A program made the translations under genes and the position numbers. Below, piece after piece: positions 1 through 6,383 of a DNA stretch of 6,476 bases. Source of the stretch: Bacteroidales bacterium (GTDB taxonomy: Bacteria; Bacteroidota; Bacteroidia; Bacteroidales; Tenuifilaceae). A model generated the notes under the pieces. The model was given only the letters and a program-made list of their open reading frames with translations, was not told the origin of the DNA and made no database searches. Location: the NCBI GenBank assembly GCA_008933525.1, contig WBUV01000189.1, positions 1 through 6,476 on the forward strand, written 5' to 3'. Every line of letters begins with the position of its first letter. Within the stretch, counting starts at the first letter, position 1.

Positions 1-145
1 TGTTTGATGGATTTAACTTTATCCGAACTGTACCCTGCAAAGCCCTGATTTTATAATCCTGTCCAAAGGAGTTCATCAGACTGAGCCCTATAAACGATAC
101 AACCAGCAAAATCAAATACCAAACCCTTGTAAATTTTCTTCTCAT
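1..145 (-). CDS. N-terminal part of an exported protein, cut by the left edge
   Basis: Reading the minus strand from an ATG at 145 gives 48 open codons to the window edge. The product begins MRRKFTRVWYLILLVVSF, a basic n-region followed by a hydrophobic stretch at residues about 9-25. It then has NSFGQDYK, which fits signal peptidase I cleavage just before Q29 or D30, so the protein should be exported to the periplasm or outer membrane. Only about 19 mature residues (from QDYKIRALQGTVRIKL) are visible, too few to name a family. The start lies 12 nt after the stop of the small coiled-coil gene at 158-346 in the same orientation, which suggests one transcript. The ORF is too short in this window to be found by length alone; the signal peptide and gene spacing support it. 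Confidence 0.72.
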   Translation of the reverse strand, partial: MRRKFTRVWYLILLVVSFIGLSLMNSFGQDYKIRALQGTVRIKLNPSN

Positions 146-157
146 ATATTTAGGTTA

Positions 158-346
158 TTATTTTGATTTTTTATGGTTTGAATTTTTAACCGGTGTCTTA
201 AGCAAATTGTCAAGCAACTTTTTAAGCGCCTCAATCTCTTCCTCTCTTTTCTGAATGCTGCTCAGTATCTTCTCTTCTATCTCATTGTTCTCAGAAATTA
301 GAGGATTAATATTTAAGTCCGACTTAGTTGAATTGATCTTTTTCAT
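158..346 (-). CDS. Small charged coiled-coil protein, hypothetical
   Basis: This encodes 62 residues, starting MKKINSTKSD. The frame stays open upstream to a TTG at 367, but the ATG at 346 is the better start. No signal peptide or membrane segment is seen, so a cytoplasmic location is likely. Residues about 20-49 (NEIEEKILSSIQKREEEIEA and on to LLDNLL) form a strongly predicted amphipathic helix with Ile/Leu at heptad-like spacing and many Glu/Lys, probably a dimerising coiled coil. The C-terminal tail (KNSNHKKSK) is basic and might touch nucleic acid or membrane. No family is recognised. It is followed after 12 nt by the exported-protein gene at 1-145. A weak promoter-like TAACATTG lies at 365-372, one mismatch from the Bacteroidota -7 consensus, without a matching -33 element. 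It could be a spurious ORF, but the composition looks coding. Confidence 0.55.
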   Translation of the reverse strand: MKKINSTKSDLNINPLISENNEIEEKILSSIQKREEEIEALKKLLDNLLKTPVKNSNHKKSK

Positions 347-377
347 TGCCCATACTATTTTGTGCAATGTTACTACT

Positions 378-388
378 CCATATTATGG
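378..388. promoter_or_regulatory. Short perfect palindrome, possible operator
   Basis: CCATATTATGG is a perfect 5-1-5 inverted repeat, 32 nt upstream of the ATG of the small coiled-coil gene. It lies just upstream of the weak -7-like element at 365-372, so a protein bound here could act on transcription. It is short enough to arise by chance in AT-rich DNA. Confidence 0.2.
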
Positions 389-403
389 TTGCGATTTTTT
401 TTG

Positions 404-455
404 CCCAATTGAAAGTTGAGCATTAAGAAATGATACCCAATAATTAGTTGAGCAT
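404..455. repeat. Pair of 20-nt imperfect direct repeats, 32-nt period
   Basis: The units are CCCAATTGAAAGTTGAGCAT at 404-423 and CCCAATAATTAGTTGAGCAT at 436-455. They match at 16 of 20 positions, with identical outer blocks (CCCAAT and AGTTGAGCAT) and a variable centre. The period of 32 nt is close to three turns of B-DNA, so both units would face the same side of the helix, as in tandem protein binding sites. They sit between the TPR/HTH regulator and the small coiled-coil gene. A role as operators is inferred; a remnant of a duplication or of a mobile-element end is the alternative. Confidence 0.5.
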
Positions 456-459
456 ATAT

Positions 460-492
460 AAAAAACACCTCTACTACACCCCTATCAGGGTG
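460..492 (-). terminator. Possible weak intrinsic terminator of the TPR regulator gene
   Basis: Downstream of the regulator's stop on the minus strand, CACCC (492-488), a six-base loop and GGGTG (481-477) can form a 5-bp hairpin. A run of six T follows at 465-460. The T run begins 11 nt after the hairpin rather than directly, although a second GGTG (469-466) abuts it and could pair with CACC. The stem is short, so termination here is uncertain. Confidence 0.3.
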
Positions 493-528
493 CAACAAAT
501 GTCAGATAATCAAATAAATAAGATTCAG

Positions 529-2139
529 CTATATCTCGAGAAGAAAATTTACCAGATTTACGTCCTGATTGGTTATACCAAGTTTCTTACGTAACCGATA
601 GCGAGCATTCTCTAAACTATTTATACTCTGGCCAGTAATGGATGCAATATCCTTCGATGTCATATTTAAGCGTAAAAAAGCGGCCAACTTTATTTCAGAA
701 GGGGTTAAATCGGGAAATTTAGCTTTAAGGTTTCGGTAAAAATCCTCGTGAACATTTTGGAACCGAATTTCAAATTCTTCCCACACCTCCTTATCGGTAA
801 TGGATTGTAAATCGAAGATAATCTTTTGAAGAGCCTGCCTGTTATCATCGCTTAATTTTGCTTTTAGGCTCAATAATCGCTGACTAATACCATCAATCAG
901 CTCATTTTTTTGAAGCAAATACATAACGTTGGTGGTCAATTCTTTATTCTTAACCATCATTTCGCTTTCAAGTTTTTCCTTTTCCAACCTAATTCGCCTA
1001 TTCCGACTTCTACTTAAAAAGAAGAGTAAACCTAAAATAGTCAGCCCCAGCAATAAACTGGATGATACAAGAATATACCTAAACCGAATTTTTTGCTGCC
1101 TAACCTCATTCTCCTTTTTTTCAATCTCAAACTTATACTGTAGCTGGAGTTTGGCAATCTCGCTATACTTTTTGTCATTCAGCAGGCTGTCGTTATACGT
1201 TTTATACTGCCTAAAAAACTCTAAGGATTTTTCATAATTCTTCATTTCAAAGTATATATCCGAAAGCATGTTTGCAGCATTCTGCATTACCAATATAGCC
1301 TTTGTTTCTTGGCTAATTTCCAAGGCTTTGTTTGCGTAATCAATGGCTTTCTCGAACTGCTTAGTATCCTTGTAGTATAACGATAAGAATATATAGGTTT
1401 TGGTTATGCCATATTTATCGTTGATTTTAATTCTAAATTCAAGTGATTCTTCCAAGTATTTGTAGGCAGAATTATAATCGTTCATTTCAATACCTAACTT
1501 TCCAAGGTTATTGCATATAGTCCCAAAAACCTCAACGTCAGTTCCTTTCGTTAAACGATAAGCTTTTAGGTAGTACTCTTTGGCCGAACGGTAATCCTTT
1601 TTAGTTTCGTAGATATTTCCTATGCTATTGTAAACAGTTGGATACTGATTGCTTGGCACTTTAGATTCCTTAGTGTTTGAATTTTTATCCATTATGGCCA
1701 ATGCCTTAAAGTAATACTCCAAAGCATCATCGTACTGCTGAAGTCTATCCTTTAAAACGCCTAGATTATGGTAAATAGGGAATAGCAACGATTCATCGCC
1801 CAGTTCCTCTGCTATTCTTAGTGCTTCAATAAAATACTTTAGCGATTCATCGTAACTTCCTACAAAAATTAAATTACTAGCCAGCTGAGTATAAGAATTG
1901 GCAATTAATTTCTTATTCCCATTTTGCTTTGCAATTTCTAGGGTTTGTTTTGAGTATTCGAGGGCTTCGTAGAGGTTTGTTTTAATATGAATTGAAGTAA
2001 GTTCCCGTAGAATTTTTATTCTGTTAGTATCAATGGTTTCAACCTCAAGCCTAACCTTCAAGCTATCAATTTTGATTTTATCCTGAGCGTTGGCTAAATT
2101 TAATATGGAAAGAAATAGTATTAGGGCTCTTGTTTTCAT
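529..2139 (-). CDS. Membrane-anchored TPR regulator with C-terminal LuxR-like HTH
   Basis: This 536-residue protein is a one-component membrane-bound transcription factor of a type common in Bacteroidota. A signal peptide (1-18, ending LNLANA before Q19) is followed by about six or seven tetratricopeptide repeats over residues 50-320, for example SYDESLKYFIEALRIAEELG at 95-114. A charged helix at 330-352 leads to one membrane segment at 355-376 and a basic stop-transfer stretch (SRSRNRRIR). A second coiled coil lies at about 385-410. The C-terminus has the family's WEEFEIRFQNVHEDFYRNL at 453-471, then a LuxR/GerE-like helix-turn-helix at about 477-522 (LTPSEIKLAAFLRLNMTSKDIA, SINSLENARYRLRKKLG). 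The topology implies TPRs in the periplasm and DNA binding in the cytoplasm. There is no receiver or kinase domain. The gene is monocistronic or the first of a transcript; its promoter is at 2158-2190. The ligand and target genes are unknown. Confidence 0.9.
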   Translation of the reverse strand: MKTRALILFLSILNLANAQDKIKIDSLKVRLEVETIDTNRIKILRELTSIHIKTNLYEALEYSKQTLEIAKQNGNKKLIANSYTQLASNLIFVGSYDESLKYFIEALRIAEELGDESLLFPIYHNLGVLKDRLQQYDDALEYYFKALAIMDKNSNTKESKVPSNQYPTVYNSIGNIYETKKDYRSAKEYYLKAYRLTKGTDVEVFGTICNNLGKLGIEMNDYNSAYKYLEESLEFRIKINDKYGITKTYIFLSLYYKDTKQFEKAIDYANKALEISQETKAILVMQNAANMLSDIYFEMKNYEKSLEFFRQYKTYNDSLLNDKKYSEIAKLQLQYKFEIEKKENEVRQQKIRFRYILVSSSLLLGLTILGLLFFLSRSRNRRIRLEKEKLESEMMVKNKELTTNVMYLLQKNELIDGISQRLLSLKAKLSDDNRQALQKIIFDLQSITDKEVWEEFEIRFQNVHEDFYRNLKAKFPDLTPSEIKLAAFLRLNMTSKDIASITGQSINSLENARYRLRKKLGITNQDVNLVNFLLEI

Positions 2140-2157
2140 TCACAAATTATTTATGCT

Positions 2158-2190
2158 CAAATATAACACTTTATAGAATTGACAATCAAT
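2158..2190 (-). promoter_or_regulatory. Bacteroidota-type promoter for the TPR regulator gene
   Basis: On the minus strand, TATATTTG (2165-2158) matches the Bacteroidota -7 consensus TAnnTTTG exactly. An ATTG at 2190-2187 lies 21 nt upstream, in the place of the -33 TTTG element. The expected transcription start would be about a dozen bases before the ATG at 2139, giving a short leader. The spacing and location support it; the -33 element matches only partly. Confidence 0.5.
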
Positions 2191-2200
2191 ATTCACATCA

Positions 2201-2232
2201 TTTCCGTATTATTCAGTTAAATAGTAAATTAG
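2201..2232 (+). promoter_or_regulatory. Weak promoter candidate for the methyltransferase gene
   Basis: TAAATTAG at 2225-2232 differs at one position from the Bacteroidota -7 consensus TAnnTTTG. TTTC at 2201-2204, 20 nt upstream, differs at one position from the -33 TTTG. The start codon follows at 2251. Both elements are imperfect in AT-rich DNA, so this is a placement guess within a 111-nt divergent spacer that must contain a promoter. Confidence 0.25.
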
Positions 2233-2250
2233 CCGAATAAAATCAAACCC

Positions 2251-3003
2251 ATGCTCACCAAAAATACTGTTAAAAGAATTACATCGCTTCATATTACAAA
2301 GTACCGCTACCAGTACGATACGTTTATTGCCGAAGGTCCAAAATTGGTTGATGAGATTTTGTACTCTAACCTCAACATTGTGGAACTTTACCACACCAAG
2401 GATTGGTATCATCCAAGGATGGAAAAAGTTAATGTTAGCACATTGATTACAAGCGATGAAATGAGGAGCATTAGTGCGCTTACAACACCATCGCATGTGC
2501 TAGCAGTTATTGAAATTCCTAAATACAATATAGCTGATATTGATCCACAAAACCAGCTTATTATTGCATTGGATACCATTCAGGATCCTGGCAACCTGGG
2601 TACAATAATCCGGTTGGCCGATTGGTTCGGAATTGACAGCATTCTTTGCTCTACCGACACGGTTGACATTTTCTCCCCCAAAGTAGTACAGGCCAGCATG
2701 GGTGCTATTACACGGGTTAAGGTATTTTACTGCCATTTAGCCTCGGAACTTACCAAAACAAAAGGTGATGCTCCAATTTATGGCACCTTTATGGAAGGTG
2801 AAAATATATACACCACCAACCTTAACTCCACTGGAATTATTATAATGGGAAACGAAGGGAAAGGAATTAGCCCAGAAATTGAAAAGTTGGTTACCCAAAA
2901 AATTCATATTCCGACCTTTGCCAAGGACAGATCAATTGTAGAATCGTTGAACGTGGCTATGGCAACGGCAATTATTTGCTCTGAGTTCAAAAGACGAAAT
3001 TAA
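2251..3003 (+). CDS. TrmH/SpoU-family RNA 2'-O-methyltransferase
   Basis: This 250-residue protein has the full set of SpoU motifs, so it should transfer a methyl group from S-adenosylmethionine to a ribose 2'-OH in rRNA or tRNA, in the cytoplasm, as a trefoil-knot dimer. Motif 1 is DTIQDPGNLGTIIRLADWFG at 108-127, with N115 and the catalytic-type R121. Motif 2 is IMGNEGKGIS at 198-207, and motif 3 is SIVESLNVAMATAI at 228-241. The N-terminal part (about 18-90, including YDTFIAEGPKLVDEIL) matches the SpoU substrate-binding region, so the length is normal for an RlmB/TrmH-like enzyme with that extension. The exact nucleotide target cannot be read from the sequence; 23S rRNA is the usual target of such two-domain members. 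It is the only plus-strand gene here, divergent from the TPR regulator and convergent with the lipoprotein gene, whose stop lies 4 nt away. It is probably housekeeping. Confidence 0.93.
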   Translation: MLTKNTVKRITSLHITKYRYQYDTFIAEGPKLVDEILYSNLNIVELYHTKDWYHPRMEKVNVSTLITSDEMRSISALTTPSHVLAVIEIPKYNIADIDPQNQLIIALDTIQDPGNLGTIIRLADWFGIDSILCSTDTVDIFSPKVVQASMGAITRVKVFYCHLASELTKTKGDAPIYGTFMEGENIYTTNLNSTGIIIMGNEGKGISPEIEKLVTQKIHIPTFAKDRSIVESLNVAMATAIICSEFKRRN

Positions 3004-3007
3004 GAAA

Positions 3008-3457
3008 TCACTTCTTTATAGAAATCAATTTTGCGCTTCCTTTACATAGTTTATTCATATATAAATCAACAGATAGCATTTCTTTACTCATCACCTTCAC
3101 TTTCCAGTGAAAACTAAAAAGATAGTCGTAAACCTCTAAATCAGTCGAAGTGAAGAAGTGAATAAAGTCACCATCTACAATATATTTTCGAGCGTATGTT
3201 TCCTGCCTAACAAGAACATAAGTACTGTTTTCGTTGGGTTCGTAATGATGCCTTGTAGCTGATACAGAATCCCCTTCGAAAAACGAATAAACAATAGTAT
3301 CCTTTTGAATTACATTATTACCTTCAGTAACGAACAGCAATGAGTGCTGAAAACTATAGTTCATCAGGATTGATTTATCAATAGTTGATTCATCCTTGGT
3401 GCAACCAATCAGAATAGTTATTCCAATAAGAAAAGAGAATTTGATTAGTTTTTTCAT
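3008..3457 (-). CDS. Small lipoprotein, probably surface exposed
   Basis: This encodes 149 residues from the ATG at 3457; an in-frame TTG at 3466 is a less likely start. The N-terminus MKKLIKFSFLIGITILIGC is a lipoprotein signal with lipobox LIGC, so C19 would be lipidated after cleavage by signal peptidase II. The sequence after the Cys (CTKDES) has K-D-E at +2 to +4, like the K-(D/E)2 lipoprotein export signal described in Capnocytophaga and Flavobacterium, which suggests transport to the cell surface. The mature part is about 130 residues and looks beta-rich, with alternating polar and hydrophobic residues (for example DTIVYSFFEG, YVLVRQETYA, YIVDGDFIHFF). That pattern resembles a small lipocalin-like or META-like barrel, but no family is recognised. 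It is last in the minus-strand series, 37 nt after the DUF2279 gene. No terminator is visible in the 4-nt gap to the convergent gene. Confidence 0.8.
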   Translation of the reverse strand: MKKLIKFSFLIGITILIGCTKDESTIDKSILMNYSFQHSLLFVTEGNNVIQKDTIVYSFFEGDSVSATRHHYEPNENSTYVLVRQETYARKYIVDGDFIHFFTSTDLEVYDYLFSFHWKVKVMSKEMLSVDLYMNKLCKGSAKLISIKK

Positions 3458-3494
3458 CGTTATCAATTTGTTAAGTTTTATTCACCAAAAAAAC

Positions 3495-4424
3495 CTAATA
3501 GTAAAGCCAATACCCTTTAAAGTGGCCTTTCGAATTATATTCAATTGCAGGAAAAGGTAACTTTACGAAAGTCATACCCTTTAGAATAACCCTTAAAAGC
3601 TTTGAGTTTGTTTTAATTTTTGTCCAATCAATATCTAGTGATAAAAGATACTGCCTATAACGTTTCGCATAAGGAATATCCACACCGTTATAAGTTGTAA
3701 TATTATCAAATTCTCCATACATTCCGTTAGCACCATATCCTGCTGAAATGCACAACCATTTAGGAATATTCCCGTGATGAAATATTTTATTAAACGGAAC
3801 CGACAACCAATAGGTATGTCCATTATAATCTTTTAGTAACCTGTTAATTGTAGAATTCCCTAAATATCCATTAGATTTGCGGGAATAACTAGACTCCCAA
3901 TAACTAAACTTATATTTTACAATTTGCTCTTTAAACAATAATTCCTGCCCAATGACAATTGCCGAGCCTAAAGCGTTCGCAGCCATATCGCCCCATGAAA
4001 AACCGTATCCTTCGTAAACTCCATCCATGATTTCGATTGGAGTTTGTAGAATTAGCCCAAGAGTTGCACCATAATAAAGGGCTTCATTCCGGGAGAAACC
4101 TGAACTTCTCATTAAGCTAAAACCAACATAGCTATAAACGTACGATCCAAAAGTATGGCCAAGCTTATCGACCTGTAAGTAACCCTTGTTATCATTGTAA
4201 AAGTGAAAAGCAACTCTATCTCGATCTTTATACCACGTTTTCCCAAGAATAAACAATGAACCAGCATAATAAGCAGAGGTTAAACCTACTGCTTTATAGA
4301 AAGTTTTACTATTATTATTTAGTGAATCGGGCTTAGCTGAAATAACCTGTGATTTCAGCTCTGGAGTGAAAATACAAAGAATAAATACAGAAAGTAACGG
4401 TAATATTATCTTCATTCTTAGCAT
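3495..4424 (-). CDS. DUF2279 (YfiM-like) exported protein
   Basis: This 309-residue protein carries the conserved blocks of DUF2279, a Bacteroidota envelope family of unknown function related to YfiM. These are VDKLGHTFGSY (85-95), LQTPIEIMDGVYEGYGFSWG (126-145) running into DMAANALGS, and KDYNGHTYWLS (198-208). The signal peptide is hydrophobic at about 5-20 and likely cleaved before Q26 (ELKS/Q). Two or three weakly hydrophobic helices (about 45-62, 92-108, 114-130) and a beta-rich C-terminus (residues 225-309, ending GYWLYY with a terminal aromatic residue) fit a periplasmic or outer-membrane protein. H90, D134 and D146 lie in the conserved blocks and may be functional, but no activity is known. 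The ATG at 4424 is chosen because of the preceding A-rich stretch; the ATG at 4415 is equally possible. It starts 21 nt after the acyltransferase stop, so the two are probably co-transcribed. Confidence 0.85.
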   Translation of the reverse strand: MLRMKIILPLLSVFILCIFTPELKSQVISAKPDSLNNNSKTFYKAVGLTSAYYAGSLFILGKTWYKDRDRVAFHFYNDNKGYLQVDKLGHTFGSYVYSYVGFSLMRSSGFSRNEALYYGATLGLILQTPIEIMDGVYEGYGFSWGDMAANALGSAIVIGQELLFKEQIVKYKFSYWESSYSRKSNGYLGNSTINRLLKDYNGHTYWLSVPFNKIFHHGNIPKWLCISAGYGANGMYGEFDNITTYNGVDIPYAKRYRQYLLSLDIDWTKIKTNSKLLRVILKGMTFVKLPFPAIEYNSKGHFKGYWLYY

Positions 4425-4445
4425 TTTATCACTTTAGTTATACTT

Positions 4446-5231
4446 TTAAAGAAATTTTCCTTTTTCAATGTTTTTAATCAGTTCATTAATAAAACGAACC
4501 ATATTAGCACCGTCAACAACATCGTGATCAATAAGAACTGTCATATTCATGATTTCTCTTACTACTATTTCATCATCAACCACTACTGGCTTTTTAATAA
4601 CCGAACCTATACCAAAACAAACTGGATGTATTGAGATTGGAATAAACCAACCATTGATTTGCCTTATCATTCCAACCGAGGTAATTGCCACATTACCCAT
4701 TTTGCCATACACTACCTTTGGAAATTTTAGGAGAAATCGCCAAAATGATCTTCGTATAAAAGAAGGGAGCCTATAATAAAGCCTTTCAATTCTTGATGAT
4801 TTAGCTTGAAGAACAATATCCGATTCGGTTAAAACGACATTTTTTGAATCTACGATTTGTTTGTTGATTGATTCCACAGTCCTTTCAGCAACATTTTCAA
4901 TTACTAACGGAATAGGTACTTTCTGTCCATCAATTTCTTTCTCAACCAAAAATGAAACATTAATTCTGTCGAAAATATACAGATGTCTCTTTCCCTTTAA
5001 AAATGCGGCAATCTCTTTATTATTGCTAATTGTTTGACATATAACCTTGATTAGCCAAGCAGTAAAGGAAACATCACCAGAATTGCGCTTTAACTCTTTT
5101 AACTTAAGTCTACTTTCAGTTACATCAATTTCGACTAAAGCGGAGATATGGTGTTTATGGCGTCCAATCTCTCCAATATCAATTGTTGCAATCCTTGACC
5201 TTGGAAATTCTTGTTTTATATAATCTGACAT
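4446..5231 (-). CDS. Stand-alone 2-oxoacid dehydrogenase E2-type acyltransferase domain
   Basis: This 261-residue protein is a catalytic domain of the E2/chloramphenicol acetyltransferase fold, which moves an acyl group from a thioester to an acceptor. The active-site motif HxxxDG is present as DHDVVDGANMVRFINEL (235-251), with catalytic H236 and D240. A second conserved block is NVAITSVGM (180-188). There is no lipoyl domain or E1/E3-binding domain, and no dehydrogenase gene is nearby, so it is unlikely to be part of a pyruvate-type complex. A basic, aromatic insertion at 147-176 (IERLYYRLPSFIRRSFWRF and on) precedes the 180 block and could lie on a membrane or bind a long-chain substrate. 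It follows the aminotransferase stop by 4 nt, so translation is probably coupled. The acyl donor is likely acyl-CoA or acyl-ACP and the acceptor an amine or thiol; neither can be read from the sequence. Confidence 0.88.
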   Translation of the reverse strand: MSDYIKQEFPRSRIATIDIGEIGRHKHHISALVEIDVTESRLKLKELKRNSGDVSFTAWLIKVICQTISNNKEIAAFLKGKRHLYIFDRINVSFLVEKEIDGQKVPIPLVIENVAERTVESINKQIVDSKNVVLTESDIVLQAKSSRIERLYYRLPSFIRRSFWRFLLKFPKVVYGKMGNVAITSVGMIRQINGWFIPISIHPVCFGIGSVIKKPVVVDDEIVVREIMNMTVLIDHDVVDGANMVRFINELIKNIEKGKFL

Positions 5232-5235
5232 ATTT

Positions 5236-6342
5236 CTACTTTAAATAACTCTCGAGTAAATTCAATACTTCTGGCATATTTTTCCGTCCAAATCCAATCC
5301 GTATGTGAGAGGTTCCATACTCAAAAAGTTCGGAGGGTAAAATCATAATCCCAGTATCCATCACAAGCCGCTCAGCGAACTCCATTGAACTTTCCTTAAT
5401 GTTCAATTTGACAAATGCAGTTGAACCAGAAACTGGCTTTGGGAAATCGAATAGTTCAAAATTACGCTGATGAAACTGCTGAAAATTTGAGATGTTGTCT
5501 TTTATTTTGGCTAAGTTAGGTTCAACAAAACTCTCCATATGGTTCAATGCAATTGTCCCTAACACCTCGCTTGGAGCACTACTACATATTGAAAGGTAAT
5601 CCTTAAACGATTCCACCCTCCTGAGAAGTTGTTTATTCTTCGATGTTAACCACCCCAGCCTGAGCCCTGCCAAGCCGAACGTTTTGGCTGTTCCCCATAA
5701 ACTTATAGCATTCTCATACAAATCCGATGCTGAAGGCAGTGCGCTACAGCCGTGATTTAGGAAACGATACATCTCGTCTGAGAAAATTGCGATTCCGCGT
5801 TGTTGAGCCAATTCTATGATGTACTTGAACTCATCAACACTTGGGCTAAATCCCGTAGGATTGTGAGGGAAATTTACGATGATTAATTTGGTATTATCCT
5901 GAATCAAACTCTTCAAATCCGAAGGATTATAGTACCACCTCCCCTGCTCTATTTTAGGTTGCCAGTAAGAAATATTGCAACCAATATCCTTTGCCACTTG
6001 GTAAAGCGATTGATACATTGGAGCCATGCAAACAACGTGGTCGCCAGCGTTCAACAAAACATTCATCAGAATAAAGTTTGCCTCACCGGGGGATGCAACC
6101 AATATTTCATCCAACTGAATGGTTTCGTAATGTTGCTTTATTGCAACGCGCAAGAATTCACTGCCAACAGTTTCCGTATAGCCTAACTTCAAATTCTCCC
6201 AAAGTTGTTTTTCTGAATCTGAAGCCAATCCCAAAACATAATCCATACCATAACCATCGCAATCGGAACTGGAAAGAAGATATTTTGCTGTAAATTCATA
6301 CTTGGCAAAGTAGCGCTCAACGGCAAAATCTTTTATTCTCAT
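5236..6342 (-). CDS. Class I/II PLP-dependent aminotransferase
   Basis: This 368-residue protein is a fold-type I PLP enzyme with the aspartate-aminotransferase-like set of residues. The motifs are NFPHNPTG (157-164) with N161 near the cofactor, FSDEMYR (187-193) with D189 and Y192, LWGTAKTFGLAGLRLGW (215-231) with the Schiff-base lysine K220 and phosphate-binding R228, and HIRIGFGR (346-353) with the carboxylate-binding R348. The N-terminus (MRIKDFAVERYFAKYEFTAK, then SSSDCDGYGM) is slightly unlike a housekeeping AspC and resembles the start of capreomycidine-synthase-like (VioD) and other specialised-metabolism members, an impression that needs a search. The length is near normal. The substrate cannot be inferred. 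It is 41 nt after the partial gene at 6384-6476 and 4 nt before the acyltransferase. Only a partial TAnnTTTG-like site lies in the upstream gap, so it is probably read from a promoter to the right. Confidence 0.92.
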   Translation of the reverse strand: MRIKDFAVERYFAKYEFTAKYLLSSSDCDGYGMDYVLGLASDSEKQLWENLKLGYTETVGSEFLRVAIKQHYETIQLDEILVASPGEANFILMNVLLNAGDHVVCMAPMYQSLYQVAKDIGCNISYWQPKIEQGRWYYNPSDLKSLIQDNTKLIIVNFPHNPTGFSPSVDEFKYIIELAQQRGIAIFSDEMYRFLNHGCSALPSASDLYENAISLWGTAKTFGLAGLRLGWLTSKNKQLLRRVESFKDYLSICSSAPSEVLGTIALNHMESFVEPNLAKIKDNISNFQQFHQRNFELFDFPKPVSGSTAFVKLNIKESSMEFAERLVMDTGIMILPSELFEYGTSHIRIGFGRKNMPEVLNLLESYLK

Positions 6343-6383
6343 TAGAATATTTTTAATTGAATATTACAAACAAACTAAACACA

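Noticed and set aside
929..1237. Plus-strand open frame of about 100 codons
   Set aside because: It is antisense within the TPR regulator, and its Ser/Leu/Phe-rich translation is what the complement of a Lys/Glu-rich coding strand gives.
2209..2736. Two minus-strand open frames opposite the methyltransferase gene
   Set aside because: They lie under a gene with all SpoU motifs and show no recognisable domain; they are shadows.
3002..3016. AAGAA-ATCAC-TTCTT hairpin at the convergent junction, possible bidirectional terminator
   Set aside because: The stem is five base pairs and AT-rich, with no proper T run after it on either strand, so it is not called as a terminator.
3495..4424. DUF2279 protein as a multi-pass inner-membrane transporter
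   Set aside because: The hydrophobic stretches are short and interrupted by polar conserved blocks, and a signal peptide is present; this fits an exported envelope protein better.
4446..5231. Acyltransferase as the E2 subunit of a pyruvate or branched-chain dehydrogenase
   Set aside because: There is no lipoyl domain, no subunit-binding domain and no E1 or E3 gene adjacent; the protein begins almost directly with the catalytic fold.
6343..6383. TTAGTTTG-like sequence upstream of the aminotransferase as an internal promoter
   Set aside because: It does not match TAnnTTTG (second base wrong) and has no -33 partner; the gap is short and fits a read-through operon.
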